A program made the translations under genes and the position numbers. The notes below the pieces were generated by a model, which saw only the letters and a list, made by a program, of their open reading frames with translations, was not told the DNA's origin and made no database searches. 64,000 nt of DNA. Origin: Xestospongia muta. Its lineage: Eukaryota > Porifera > Demospongiae > Haplosclerida > Petrosiidae. Within the stretch, counting starts at the first letter, position 1; every line of letters begins with the position of its first letter. The stretch spans positions 13,514,263-13,578,262 of the forward strand of contig OY848918.1 of NCBI GenBank assembly GCA_963693285.1, written 5' to 3'. Positions 36,253 to 48,004 of this stretch are shown here, in pieces.

Positions 36253-37748
36253 TATACGTGCATCATGTAATACACTGCAAATAAAGTGTTTAAACTAAAA
36301 TTACTCAGATCAAACTCAAGGCCATTTACTAACTATGAGTCCTACAATCTACATTAGACAACATGTTCACAATGAACGTGCTTTCAACTGAGTTACAGTC
36401 ACAATTAATAGACAAATTACAGTAGTCACCCTGTCACTATAATGTTGGGCTATAATGTGCAAAAACAGTTCTGATCCATCTCGATTCCTTAGAACCATAA
36501 ACTAACAAAGCCTTATTTTACTATAGTCGAAGATATCAGATTTACTTAGTCATCTCATAATTGTTTTGATCATGACATTTAAATAAAACATTACAGCAGA
36601 GAGAGCAAAATTAAATGCAACTAGGCAGTGAAGCTAGTTATAGAAACTTGGAAGCTCAATCAATCAATCAACCTTATGATTGTATATAGAACTCACAATA
36701 AATGCCAATGAAAGTTCATCGGTTGCTATGAAAATAGGGAATGAATGCATATATTTTAATTTTATTTGGTGACTTTAATTACAGCATACAACAATAGAAC
36801 AGCTTGAAGTAAATGGACAGAACCATGTAGATATACATACCATGTAGCTTAAAATAATTATAGAACTGCCTAGCAGTAAAAACTACTTTTCAATACTACT
36901 ATTACATACAACATGTGATACAAACTCTAACATATTATGATCTTTCATATTCTAAACATCAAAGCAAATCATACTTTGATTGGTGGTATCATCATTAGTT
37001 ACATGCAGCTAACATATAGTATGCAGTTCAATAATATACATACATATATGTGTTATGACATTTGCAAACATATCTCACTATTATTGTTGTTCTACCTAAT
37101 TAATCAGAAACATTCATGTCAGTACTAACTTGAAAATTCATACCATTAAATTGTTGCACGTCTACTTTCTGTAGTTGCCAAAAGCAATCTCCAGAGGCAG
37201 GCGGATGTCTTTTCATTCCATTAATATTACACTTCTATAGCAACTAGCAATAAAATAAAATATTTACATAATATTGTCTGTATCTACTAGTATCTTTTCC
37301 AGTATGATCAGTTCTAGCTAAAAATCCATCTACTGTAATATTTCGAAGTCGAATTATATTTCCTTCTTAAACAAAGAAGGTATTAATAATAAATACATGA
37401 CATTATTGCTGGACACTCACTCGAATTGCCTTATGACATGTAGTATTGCAAAAGATCTCGATTACAAATGTGGACTTGGCAACAGCAATTTTCAAATTAT
37501 TCCTATAGTAATTACATTAATCCTATAAGTCATTTAGTATTTAAGCTTAATGTAATGCAACTAAATATTTTTTAAATTGATGACTCTGCTCATTAGCTAC
37601 ATAACTATGGCTTTCCTATTATTAAAAATTGTACTGCAAAAAATGTTTTTTGGAATGTTATTAGTCACGTGTCGCTTAAGAATTATTAATAATAATATAT
37701 ATATTATCTGTCTATAGGAAGTGTGCCAGACAATCCAAACAATTCGTG

Positions 37749-37785
<37 letters not shown>
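37749..37785. repeat. (TA)n microsatellite
   Basis: A pure TA run in the copy of the MIR exon cluster; the original locus near 23477 has only a short TATATATA. Confidence 0.85.
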
Positions 37786-37857
37786 GTTGCATTTATCGCT
37801 ATATGTTAAAATAGATACTCTAATTCCATCAGTCAAGTCAGTATTGTATATACTTAC

Positions 37858-37947
37858 CTCACAAGTTCTAGTTAGTTTATTAACAACTTCAGCTGATGAT
37901 AATTCAGTTGCTGGATCTTGATGCCAACATTTATAAAATAATAAAAC
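37858..37947 (-). pseudogene. Protein-kinase C-lobe exon fragment
   Basis: Thirty open codons between AG acceptor and GTAAGT donor, phase 0: VLLFYKCWHQDPATELSSAE then VVNKLTRTCE. This matches the last part of tyrosine-kinase-like domains, (M/L)..CW..DP..RP....VV..L, but the conserved RP is replaced. No other kinase exon was seen next to it, so it is an isolated exon. It begins exactly where copy 2 of the channel gene stops resembling the main gene. Confidence 0.5.
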
Positions 37948-37949
37948 CT

Positions 37950-38810
37950 ATGTTGTTATATTATAATTAAGTAATAGAAATATTTGTTTAATTAAGTTTG
38001 TTAAAGTTGTGCATATAATTTTGTTTTAATTGATAATTTAAAGTATAAGGAGTCATTATGATTTAGTGTTTCCCAATATATGAGATAATTGGTTTAAAAA
38101 GTATTTAAATTTATGGAAAGTTGTAACTTTTATTGTCTGGATAACAGCCAGTCTTATAATTGTTATCAACACTTTAATGTACATGAATGTGTGTGCGGGT
38201 ATATATGTGTATGTGATAATTGAATATGTATCACCATTGTTTAAATATCAGTGAATATGACAACTATTTAACCTCTACTACAATAAAGTATTACATGAGA
38301 AAGTGTTCAACACTTCCTCAGTCACTAAATAGATGCACTTCATTGACCAAGTGTGTGAGATTATTTTCCGAGGGTGTTAATAACATTTCATATGCTACAA
38401 TAATTTTGTGACCAATACAGGAAATATGTACCAGCTATAGAGTGTATAACATGAAACAATTTAACTATATATACCCTTGAAGAGGTGTATAAGTTCTTAT
38501 ACATACAATTTACATGACTCAAGATTGTTTGTACTGGCAGAACACCATAGTAGAGTGTAGCCCTTTAGAAGAATAGCTTTATTGTGTATTGTAAACATAA
38601 TCTAAATAATAAAGTCCATTTCTTCTACTACAAACAAACGGTAAGTACTTCTTTGTGAGCTGAAGCTAATAAGCAGATCTTGGTGCATGTATATTCAAAG
38701 AACAGACATGATGTATTTAATATAGTGAGTGAAATGTAGCAATCTGATTGGTCAAATGGTACAAGTCATTTAGCCAAATATTAATACCTTAAGCCTACTA
38801 TTAAATGTGT
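37950..38810. other. Intergenic, nothing recognised
   Basis: AT-rich with only short open frames that lack splice-site support. It separates the kinase-like exon from the repeated intergenic unit. Confidence 0.35.
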
Positions 38811-38814
38811 CTAC

Positions 38815-40640
38815 TAATTTTAGTGAATTTAGCAAATACTGTAATAATTGCTAGGATTTGTATGTGCTAAAATCTATCATTTGACAATTAAATTAAGTTG
38901 AAAAAATCATCAAAATGAATATACATATCTTAAATCACTAAATTTAGTAGATACAATTAATAGTAATCTTAAGAAAACCAAGATGTAGCTGTGGTGTGTT
39001 AAAAATATTGTTGATCAGCTCTTGCTATGAAAATGTTCTTGTCATGAAAGTAAATACTATATAATCAATGAGTGACTTTGCTTTTGGAATTTCCCTCAAG
39101 GAACTTGTACTAACTATTACTGTAATAGTAGATATTGTGTAAATACTCTGCGAATACTGAGAATAACTACTTGTTTAATACATGAAAGTATTTAAAGAGA
39201 ACGACACTAAAAGACAACAAAACAATGGTCCCAAAATTGTTTTGAGTGATTTTTATATATTTACTTGTTTGCCCATTTGACATTTACTTATTTATTACAC
39301 ACCTTTCTAGAGTGACAAGTGAAATTAACCAGCACAAAGTAGCAACTAATTTACATCACAATTAATGAAACTAAATAACTGTTACCACAAGTACATTGAA
39401 TTAAGCATGACTGATCAAGGTTTGTAAGCTATTACACCTCAATTTGGATTTAATAAAATGACATCACAGCACTATACAAATACAGCCTTGTCAGCAATGA
39501 TATCAAAAGATACTAGATTGTAACATCACTATGAACAGCTATGGTATCAAACCACATTCACCTTATAGTTGAACTTGTCCTATAACCCAACCTGCATTGT
39601 ACTGTACTGCATTATAGTATGTACTATATTGCACATTATAATATGCTTCATTGCATAGTCACTGCTATATGTAATGTGTCATTTAACGTATAAAATTGTT
39701 ATGTGAGTTTCAGATGAGTATGATACCCATTAGTTTCTATGTGTGGTGATATAAAAAGTTGAAGAACCAGGTACAATATATATATTCAGGTTTTTAAGTT
39801 CATTGAGTGAGTTTTGTTAAAGTATAGATTTACTATGGCTGTGTGCATGCAGACTTATGGCACACTGTAACAAGCTATATGCAAGTAGTTAACAAATTAT
39901 ATCATCAAATATACTACTTATATCTATATACTAGCAAATGTTATAGTATCTGTTATAGTCATACACAGAATCAAATTTAGAATCATATAATATTTGCTAA
40001 TATGCCATATAAAATATTTAAAAGAGTCATTAGTCTAGACAGATCGTAAAAGCAATTAATTACAAGTATAAGGAAATGATATTATATACATTCCATTTAA
40101 CAATCCTAACCATCACCATATAAAAACAGAAAAATAAACTAACGAGTTAGGTGAAACTCAAATAACAAATTGATGTGTTTAGATAACTCACTAATATTAC
40201 CAGCGATAAGAATGTAGCCAGTGCTTGATATACTTACTTTACTAACACTTATTTCCAAACACAAAAATCCCTTCACTGATGAGATTAACATAACACTCAC
40301 TTTGAATTAAATATACATTGTGTATGATATTTTATTTCATTATACATAAATTATATATATATATTATATATATATAATTATATGCTTAAAATATTAACAC
40401 TTATTACTCTGATATATATATATAGTCTATATGTAAAAAATACACTTACTATATTAAGTGCATAAATTCTAAAGAAACAGATTCTTTCATCTTAAAATAA
40501 TACTGTATTATGTGTGTAACTAAAACCATACACAGTAATAATAGCATGTCTATCATTTTAGAACAAAACCAGCATAAAAAGCAGCAATAATTTGTGGCTT
40601 ATTTAAAATTAAAAATGTTACTTTCACTACGGTATTTTTT
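38815..40640. repeat. Repeated intergenic unit, copy 2
   Basis: 39345-40640 matches 27530-28780 on the same strand with scattered substitutions, and 38815-39490 matches 63330-64000. It forms the downstream flank of channel-gene copy 3. Confidence 0.65.
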
Positions 40641-40826
40641 ATTTTTTGGATTTTCTCATTCAGCTTTGAAATTCTTTATTTTTCCAATATTGTTTTGTCT
40701 ATCTTAACAAACTATGTATTTTGATCTCTATAGTAAATACCTTTCCTCCCAGCTTTATTCTTTACGAAGTGGAAGGAATTTAATACTACAAGGATTATAG
40801 CTAACCTAGAAAATGAATTCAGAGAA

Positions 40827-40861
<35 letters not shown>

Positions 40862-40944
40862 GTACGTATGTATGTGTGTGTATATATTTATCTATATATA
40901 TATATATGTATGTATGTGTGTGTATATACATATATATATGTATG

Positions 40945-40985
<41 letters not shown>
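40827..40985. repeat. Compound (TA)n / (TATG)n microsatellite
   Basis: TA tracts alternate with TATG/TGTG runs, producing spurious tyrosine-rich open frames on both strands. It sits at the same place as a short TA run at 28982-29001 in copy 2. Confidence 0.9.
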
Positions 40986-40988
<3 letters not shown>

Positions 40989-42528
40989 TGATAAAACAAA
41001 ACCTGGTTGTTTTTATAATCACTTGAGTTGCATGCATCCCACAAAATACATCAAAAAGTATTAATATTTGCTTTTAATCATTACATTTACAAATAAAGTC
41101 AGCAAGATGTTTACTATTCTGCAACATCTTGTCCTGTATATGGAACAAATACCTATGACTATGGATCAACTAATCCATTTTTACACTGATATATAACATG
41201 TGCAGTTAACACTTACACAATCATAGACATATTTTTCAATAACATTATGATCTTCAGGTTTCTTTGACTTGACATGATGAATAAAGTACATATAGTTGTA
41301 CATGTTGTGATCATCATGACAATGATCTTCAAAGCTCTTAGCAAAAGAGGAAAAACTTTAATATTTTGGCAATTGAAAATGTGTATAAATTTAACAGACT
41401 GTAGTATTATTAATCAGTTTTGATAATATCAAAATATCAATAAACACATATATTTTAAAAACGACCAATGCATAATTAAATGATGATATATAACAAGAAC
41501 ATATGAGGTGTTATTGATTAAGGTCAATTAGATGTTTACATTTTTGTGATGTATCAATTTGTTGCATCATTCATTACTTTATGCCCAATGTTAACAGAGA
41601 CAACACAAATTTGATAAGTTACACTTAAAGATTTTATTTAAGATGCATATGGTCTGTTATTCATAACTCAACATGTTGCTGTCTTCTGATTAATAACTAT
41701 TTGAATTTAACGAGCACTGAAATTGTAATAGAAACACTGACTGAAAACATTGAATATAATATCTGCCATTCGTAGATGTATGAAAACATGCTAAAAGAAA
41801 AAAGTAAAGGTCATTAGGCTCCTTGCTTACATAAGTAGGCTCAGGTATAGGTCTTGTATTGTCTCGTTTGGCTTTTATGCATAAAGTTGTCAAAATTGAT
41901 TGGACAATAAACTCTAGAAAATAGGGACATGAGACTCACCCTAGTCCTATGTTTCCTTGGAAGCATTGCTAAGACTAAGCACAAAATATTTGTACATCAA
42001 ATAGCATGTTATGGCATTAAAATACTTTTGAGCTTTAGTCATCTGTATTTATAAAGACACAGAAACTTCTTTGGCATATTATTAAATTGTAATTAAAGGT
42101 GCCACCAATAATAAACCCTCTAGTTCTCAGTTGAAATATGCAAGTATGAATTAACAAGTTAAATCAACACTTGCCTCTTACTATGCCACATTGTTCAAAT
42201 TGATCACTACCAATGCTACAAATAAAACAAAAATCTTTCTTGTCCTTTTCAATTGCATCCTACATAACAGGCAATTGTATACATACATTTATCCACATGG
42301 CAGAATTATAGTCTCACTCTTTTGGTTCTAAGCTCAGAGAACCTGTCTATCAAGATGGCTGCAATAACCTCTAAACCAATAACAGACACTATGATGAAAA
42401 ATGTTAAGTCAATAAATGAACGCCCTAAGTAAACTTGAAAAGATGGGTATTCTTGACCAACTCAATTTGTTGGAATCTATTGGAAAGAAGTCAATAGCTA
42501 TTATAGATTATTAAATTACAAACCTCAC

Positions 42529-42701
42529 AGCTCTAAAACCATTTAATAAGCCCTCTTTTATTATAGTAATATAACATTTAAAAAGACTTGGACAGAATAA
42601 GTTGTCAAGATTAAAGAAGTTAGAAATGAAAGCAAATGAGATAGTAGCATAAATCAGTATAATATTCAGAATGAGAAGTATCACTAACACCAACTGGACA
42701 A
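42529..42701 (-). CDS. S5/pore exon of copy 3
   Basis: 173 bp, open, encoding VLVILLILNIILIYATISFA, a shortened loop NLDNLFC and pore helix CYITIIKEGLLNGFRA. It again lacks the GG(V/I)GD filter. It is phase-compatible with the S6 exon of the same copy. Confidence 0.5.
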
Positions 42702-42869
42702 CTAAAATAAAAAATAATCATTTTTATAACTGCTTTGGCAAGCATCATGAAATGTCTAAAACACAAATCTATGTACTATAAGTAAATATATGCATGCTAT
42801 ATAAAAGAATAACATTGACAGTCATTATATAATCTTGTAAAATGTGCTGCTCCTAGTAGTCTTTTTTCC

Positions 42870-43122
42870 AGAATCATTTCCACAACAGGGTCACCTTCAT
42901 CTGCACGATAAGACTTACATGCTCAACTGTCATGTTTCTGGCAGTATCAAGATTTATATTGTGGGGATGATGTGCAGCTTGATTGATATGTCCTGGTAAG
43001 TTAGGATACTGAATGCATCCAGCATCCTTTGCCATGCACACATCATGACAATTTTTCATATTATCATCAAGCACTAGAACATTTTTGCAACCTGAATACT
43101 TGCATGTGTGTTCTATAGACAT
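42870..43122 (-). pseudogene. KDZ-transposase-like (cysteine-cluster) fragment
   Basis: Open stretch containing CKYSGCKNVLVLDDNMKNCH and then AKDAGCIQYPNLPGHI. The pattern (L/I)(V/L)(L/V)D.NMKN.R..C...(A/D)AG.I....LPG is seen in proteins linked to KDZ (Kyakuja-Dileera-Zisupton) transposons in animals. Only this piece is recognisable. The rest to 44080 gives no clear homology. Confidence 0.4.
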
Positions 43123-44080
43123 AATTTTTGCTTTATTAACAGTAATTCTTATACAGAGTTACCTGAGTACTTTCTTTCAAGAGCTTCATAGATTATTGGG
43201 GTGAACTACTATAGAGTTAAACCCAAGTCTGAATACATAGGGACAGGTCCATTAATTTCTGGATAACAAGACAATGTGTTCAAAATGAAAATCTCTTCTT
43301 AAAACTCCCAAGTCTTTAACTTCTGATGGAATAACTACCATTATTTAAACCTCTGCTCTGACTGATGAACACTTAGTTACAATGTAGATGCAAAATACAC
43401 AGTCTTCACTCTTAAGTTTTTGAGCATAAGGTGGAGGTGTCACTTCCTGCAACAGGAACCAGTACACACATTGCCATATTTTCATGCTTATCAAATCACT
43501 GGTTAATGTTACTATGGCTGTTGATCCAAGAAGCAGAGAGACTAGCCAGAGGCTAGAAAGTTGTTGGAGTATGGATATTGACTGGAGTGTCATTCCTTCG
43601 ATGCTAAAAGAGATCAGTACTAAATGCTAATACCTACTTTTAACAAATTCAACACTTCACTGAGTTTTAAATGTTGATATTGTTTACAGGGTTGCTTCCA
43701 AATAGGCAAAGAACATTGCATTCCCCCTACACCTGTTCTATGTGGGTTAATCACTCTCACTAGCTATATTAATTATATCACCTGCTGTAGTAAAAGTACC
43801 AAACACAGAGTGGCTGAGCCAGCACTCATATGGCTTTCTGTAAACATGCCAACTGTGAGTAATAAATCTGCTCTCTACCATTATTTGACTAATGTCATCC
43901 TTCAAGTGAGGAAAACATGTGGCTACTAGCCTATAGATGCTGTGTGGTTGCTTGGGGATGCCACATGTGAAAAAATGGGTGATCTAATGGGTGCAAACAA
44001 TGGAGATTGTTGGGTCTCTATGGTGAGCTTACGTCTTTCTTGACACAGCTTAACCTGTATCATGGAAAGGCACTGACACT
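43123..44080. other. Probable transposon debris, unassigned
   Basis: Less AT-rich than the surroundings. Short open stretches occur on the minus strand (for example SPIIYEALERKYS near 43170-43205) but no family was recognised. It lies between the KDZ-like fragment and the copia element and may be more of the former. Confidence 0.3.
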
Positions 44081-44107
44081 ATTACACTCATATACCAACA
44101 CTCCCAC

Positions 44108-44893
44108 TTAATTTGGCAGTTTGTGTTCCATTAGTCCCATACTCAATCGTAGAGTTTCGAACCTTCCTTTATTCACTGGCTTGGTCAGTATGTCAGCAAT
44201 CACGTCACTTGTTGGACAGTATCTCAGCTCAATTATTCTCTTCTGTAAAGCCTCACAAACATAATGGTAATGAATATCAATGTGCTTTGTCCTTGCATGT
44301 ATAATGGAATTTTTTGCAATGGCAATGGCCCCTTGATTGTCTTCCATCAGCACTGTTGGTGTAGTGGTGCTCACGTTCAAGTCTGACAATAACCTTCTCA
44401 ACCAAGTTGCTTCTTGAGTAGCTGCACTAAGTGCCACATATTCAGCTTCAAATGTTGAGAGTGCAACAACTTCTTGTTTCTTGCTCAGCCAGTCAATTGA
44501 CCCTCTGGCCATTATGAACAAATTTCCAGTAGTTGAATGACGATCATCTAAGTCTCCAGCCCATTCTGCATCCGAGTCTCCAATCAGCTGTCCATCATTT
44601 GTTTTTCCATATTTTAGTGCTAGACTAACTGTACCTTTGAGATATCTCAGAATCCTTTTTACAGCTGTTAGGTGTGCCTCTGTTGTTTTAGAGTTGAATT
44701 TCGACACCACTCCTACTGCATGAGCAATGTCGGGGCGAGTTGCTGTGGCAGCATATAACAACCTTCCAACCATTGATTGATACTTGTTTGGATCAACTGC
44801 TTTGCTAACACCATCATCCTTTTTCAGCTCATTATTGACATCAGCTGGAGTTGAAACAACTCTAGAGTCAGCAAATCCATACTTCTCAAACAT
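44108..44893 (-). pseudogene. Copia RNase H
   Basis: Longest undamaged part (261 codons). It contains RLLYAATATRPDIAHAVGVV, DSDAEWAGDLDDRHSTTG, ALSTFEAEYVALSAATQEA and TKHIDIHYHYV, the standard copia RNase H blocks, and ends KPVNKGRFETLRLSMGL and a stop just before the polypurine tract. It is cut from the reverse transcriptase by a frameshift at about 44900. Confidence 0.85.
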
Positions 44894-44932
44894 CTTTAAA
44901 ATGTACTGTTTCCGGTGTACTCAGATGCACTT

Positions 44933-45700
44933 CTAATCTTTGTCTTGCTCAATACTAATTCCAAGACAGTAATGGAGAGGTCCCCTGTCCTTTATCTTGA
45001 ATTGTGTTGCCAGAGTTTCTTTTATTCTCGCCATTTCCTTTGGAGTTTTGGTGATTACAATGAGATCGTCCACATAGACTGCAACGATAGTAATTGTGTC
45101 GGATATTTGGATGTAGACACATGGGTCAGCAGTACTCTGTTTGAATCCAATGGACTCCATGTACTGCCTAAATGCTGTGTTCCAGCATCGTGGTGATTGC
45201 TTGAGACCATACAGTGATTTTTCAGCTTACATACCAGGTGCCTTTTCCAGGTTGAACATAACCTGCTGGTTGCTCCATGTATATCTCCTCTTCTAGACTC
45301 CCATTGAGAAATGCTGTCACCACATCCATTTGATGAATCAACATATCATTTTCAACTACAAAAGCTAGTAGTGCCCTGATTGATGAGAATCGCACCACGG
45401 GTGAGAATGTTTTCTCATAGTCAATCCCATACTTCTGAGCATAACCTTCAGCAACGAGACGACCTTTGAACCATTCCACTTTACCATCACTTCCATGTTT
45501 GACCTTGAATACCCACCTGCATCCAATAGGTTTGCGACCACTAGGTAGTTCTACAAGGTCTCATGTTTCATTTTCCATGAGTGATTTGTACTCCTCATCA
45601 GCAGCTGCTTTTCATTCTTTGGCACAATCACCAGTAAGAGCTTCTTCTATGGTTCTAGGTTCATTGATTTGACACACATGATAGGCAACATGATGAACTT
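44933..45700 (-). pseudogene. Copia reverse transcriptase
   Basis: Contains GCRWVFKVKHGSDGKVEWFK, RLVAEGYAQKYGIDYEKTF, DVVTAFLNGSLEEEIYMEQP and, after a frameshift, the catalytic YVDD box in AVYVDDLIVITK. Stops occur in CAKE(stop)KAAADEEY and ENET(stop)DLVELP. Confidence 0.82.
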
Positions 45701-45830
45701 CATCATCTACTGATGCCACATCTGCGTACTCATCTTGACCATATCTCACAGGTGGTCTCCTCTGGAGTTCTGTACGATACTGATCTTCATTCTGTTGTTG
45801 TTGCTTCTCTTTTAGTTGTTCGTCTTTCTC

Positions 45831-46660
45831 TTAATTCGAGTCAGTATTCACTTCCACTGTGTACTTTGACCTGGTTACTTCTCTGAGTCCAAAGGCTGCT
45901 TCATTGAATATCACATCACGTCTTATGACCACTTGTGAAGTCGTTTCATCCAACAGCCTGTACCCTTTTGACTTCTTACAGTACCCAATCAAACGAAGCT
46001 TCTCTGATTTCTTGTCTAACTTTTGTTGCTTATTATCTGGAAAATGCGCATAGGCAATACACCCAAACACTTTCAGGTGACCAATATTATTCGGATAATT
46101 CAGCATGAGCTATCATAGATCGAGCTGATTCCATTAGTGTTCTGTTCATTCCTTCAGCTACTCCATTTTGTTCCGGTGTGTGAAGTACAGTTAGCTCATG
46201 ACATATTCCCTTTGACTTTAGATAAGTCTTGAATTCTCCTGACAAATACTCTCCACCATTGTCTGTTTGTATGGCTTCAATTCTTTGGCGACATTCATTT
46301 GTAGTGAGTGCTTCGAACTCTTTGAATTTTTCGAACACTTCTGACTTGTGTTTAATGAAGTAAACAGCACCGCAATGTAAATAATCATCGATGAAGGTTA
46401 CAAAATATTGTCATCCACGAATTGATTCTGTGGGCATTGGTCCACAAACATCACTTTGCACCAATTGAAGCTTTCGGGTCAAACGTATTTCTCCCACTGG
46501 CTTAAACTGGGCTCGATGCATTTTTCCTTCCACACGTCCTTCACAAAACGACAGCTTTGATGCTTTGGAGAATCTCATTCCAGTTGCCAATTTCTTCTGA
46601 ACAATGTCAGGGAGTTGCTGTCCATTCACATGCCCTAGCCTTTGATGTCACAGATCCATC
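45831..46660 (-). pseudogene. Copia integrase, with internal deletion
   Basis: Pre-integrase RLGHVNGQQLP, then LVQSDVCGPMPTESIRG, a stop, FVTFIDDY, IQTDNGGEYLSGEFK and HTPEQNGVAEGMNRTLME: the D, D and E of the DDE core are all visible. After SMIAHAELS the frame breaks and resumes at NIGHLKVFGCIAYAHF. About 35-40 residues usual between these are absent, marking a deletion near 46100. Confidence 0.8.
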
Positions 46661-46811
46661 TCATTTGTTTCTTTTGATGTTGTTGAAACTGAGGCTTGTT
46701 CTCGAGAGATGGCAGGTTCACAGTCCAAATGATACATCTTTTCTGTTAACAAACCCATACCACATAGCTTTCCTTTCCTGTCTCTAATCCAGCATCTGAA
46801 TTGACTAAATT

Positions 46812-47075
46812 TCACAATGTTTCCCTTGCAGCTGCTGCTCTCACAGAAAACAAATTACAGGTCAGCTTGGGAATGTACAGTACTTCATGAATGACAGACT
46901 CTTTTGGCTTACTCATTTTGAATAGGATGTTAACCCTAACTTTTCCAATGCCAACAGCATTGACCAAGTGACTATCGCCCAACCCGACCTTCTCTGGCTT
47001 CTGGAATTCACAGTAATCTGATAACAGTTCTTTATCCCTTGTCATATGACTTGATGTTCCGGAGTCCACCAGCTA
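46812..47075 (-). pseudogene. Copia aspartic protease
   Basis: Motif LVDSGTSSHMT carries the catalytic aspartate (DSG; DTG in retroviruses), followed by LGDSHLVNAVGIGKV and VLYIPKLTCNLFSV, typical of copia protease and the link to integrase. A stop codon lies just before LVDSG. Confidence 0.8.
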
Positions 47076-47239
47076 TTTGTCCTTTTGAGAGGAGTCCTCT
47101 GAGCCAAGTGACACTGCAAAGCCTCCTGGACTGGCTGAATCCACATCCAAGTGTTTTTCTTCTGCAAATTGGCTCTATGAGTAGGTCTTGATCGTTCTTG
47201 TTCCTTCTTTCTTGGACAGTTACGACGAAAGTGACTTTC

Positions 47240-47938
47240 CTAACCACAATCAAAACACTTGAGCCTACTTGCTTGCTTTGTTCTCTTCTGATGAGCTCCC
47301 ACTAGCGCTGAGGCTGTGCCACGATTGACACCAGACAATGTACTAGATCTACTTGAGTGTCCGTTTATCTTCTGTTCCTCATGAATTAGGGCTTGTTGGA
47401 CAAAATTTAATCTCACATCATCAACGCGAGCCTCCAGAGCTGTCATCAGGGTAGAATAGCTCTGAGGTAGACTTTCCAGCAATGTGACCACCTGGTCCTA
47501 CTCTGAAATAGGAGCTCCAATTGCTGCTAACCTATCAGTGATTTCCTTCATGTGTTTCAAGTGTGCTTCCATTGATGATCCTTCTTTCATTTCAGTTCGA
47601 AAGTACTGCTTCTTCAGGAAAAGTTTGTTAGCTAGAGTATCTCGCTCAAAATGGTTGTGTAGAGAATCCCAGGCTTCCTTTGGTTGCTCACATGAAGTCA
47701 CTAAGTACAGCTGTGGAGTACTAATGGCTATAATGATTGTAGAAAATGTTTTCTGTGATCTTTTTCGAAATTCCACCTGTGCCTGAGCGTTTGCATCTTC
47801 TGCAAGTACCTCTGTACCATCTATAAATCCCCAGAGTCCTTTTGCCAGCAACAAGTGACGCATCTGGAACTTCCACGTAATCCAGTTTGAACTGTCAAGC
47901 TTGTCAATTGACCACTTTTCATCCAAAGTTCCAGCCAT
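47240..47938 (-). pseudogene. Copia gag (UBN2-type) with zinc knuckle
   Basis: Starts MAGTLDEKWSIDKLDSSNW and contains the copia gag signature (W.F.M...L...GLW) and EAWDSLHNHFERD. An in-frame stop after GAPISE (near 47496) splits it. Downstream is VVTLLESLPQSY and a CCHC knuckle CFDCG(stop)ESHFRRNC, also interrupted. The knuckle binds genomic RNA in intact elements. Confidence 0.8.
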
Positions 47939-48004
47939 TCTTCACAACTGCAGTGAATCCAGAAAGGTTTGGTTTGGTTTGTGACAACACAGTTCTTCCG
48001 GCAC

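Larger units (their letters stand above)
35610..36262. mobile_element. Insertion absent from the paralogous locus
   Basis: The paralogous sequence near 10905 runs uninterrupted where copy 2 has about 650 extra bases. The insert is less AT-rich, carries a Crypton-like first exon on the minus strand and a 101-bp palindrome at its right end, and so looks like a mobile element or part of one. Confidence 0.55.
28480..37820 (-). pseudogene. Second, rearranged copy of IP3R-like exons
   Basis: Same-strand mosaic of the main gene. 28480-30684 matches the 3' flank and 2880-4407; 30688-31209 matches 5606-6133; 31210-35620 matches 7136-10905; 36262-36394 matches 10907-11040; 36395-37075 matches 10018-10690 a second time; 37093-37815 matches 22812-23526. 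The exons for S4, part of S5, the pre-S1 linker and the RIH-associated domain are skipped. The last exon is frameshifted (28810-28961), the FICG exon at 30241-30318 has G changed to S, and the S5/pore exon is cut at the 30688 junction. S6 (30378-30536) and zinc exons remain open. No complete channel can be encoded. Confidence 0.7.
40660..42720 (-). pseudogene. Third partial copy: pore module of the IP3R-like gene
   Basis: Same-strand copy of the C-terminal part only. It holds the last exon (stop inside, near 40760), the DKML exon (about 41083-41140), the zinc exons 41217-41336 and 42182-42259, S6 at 42318-42476 and S5/pore at 42529-42701. It ends abruptly at about 42720, before the S4-S5 linker exon. 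The S5-to-zinc exons are all open, and the pore exon differs from the main copy by an in-frame loss of three codons. With no N-terminus it cannot make a normal receptor, though an internal promoter could in principle yield a pore-only product. Confidence 0.65.

Noticed and set aside
40806..41064. Tyrosine/isoleucine-rich open frames
   Set aside because: Products of the compound TA/TATG microsatellite.
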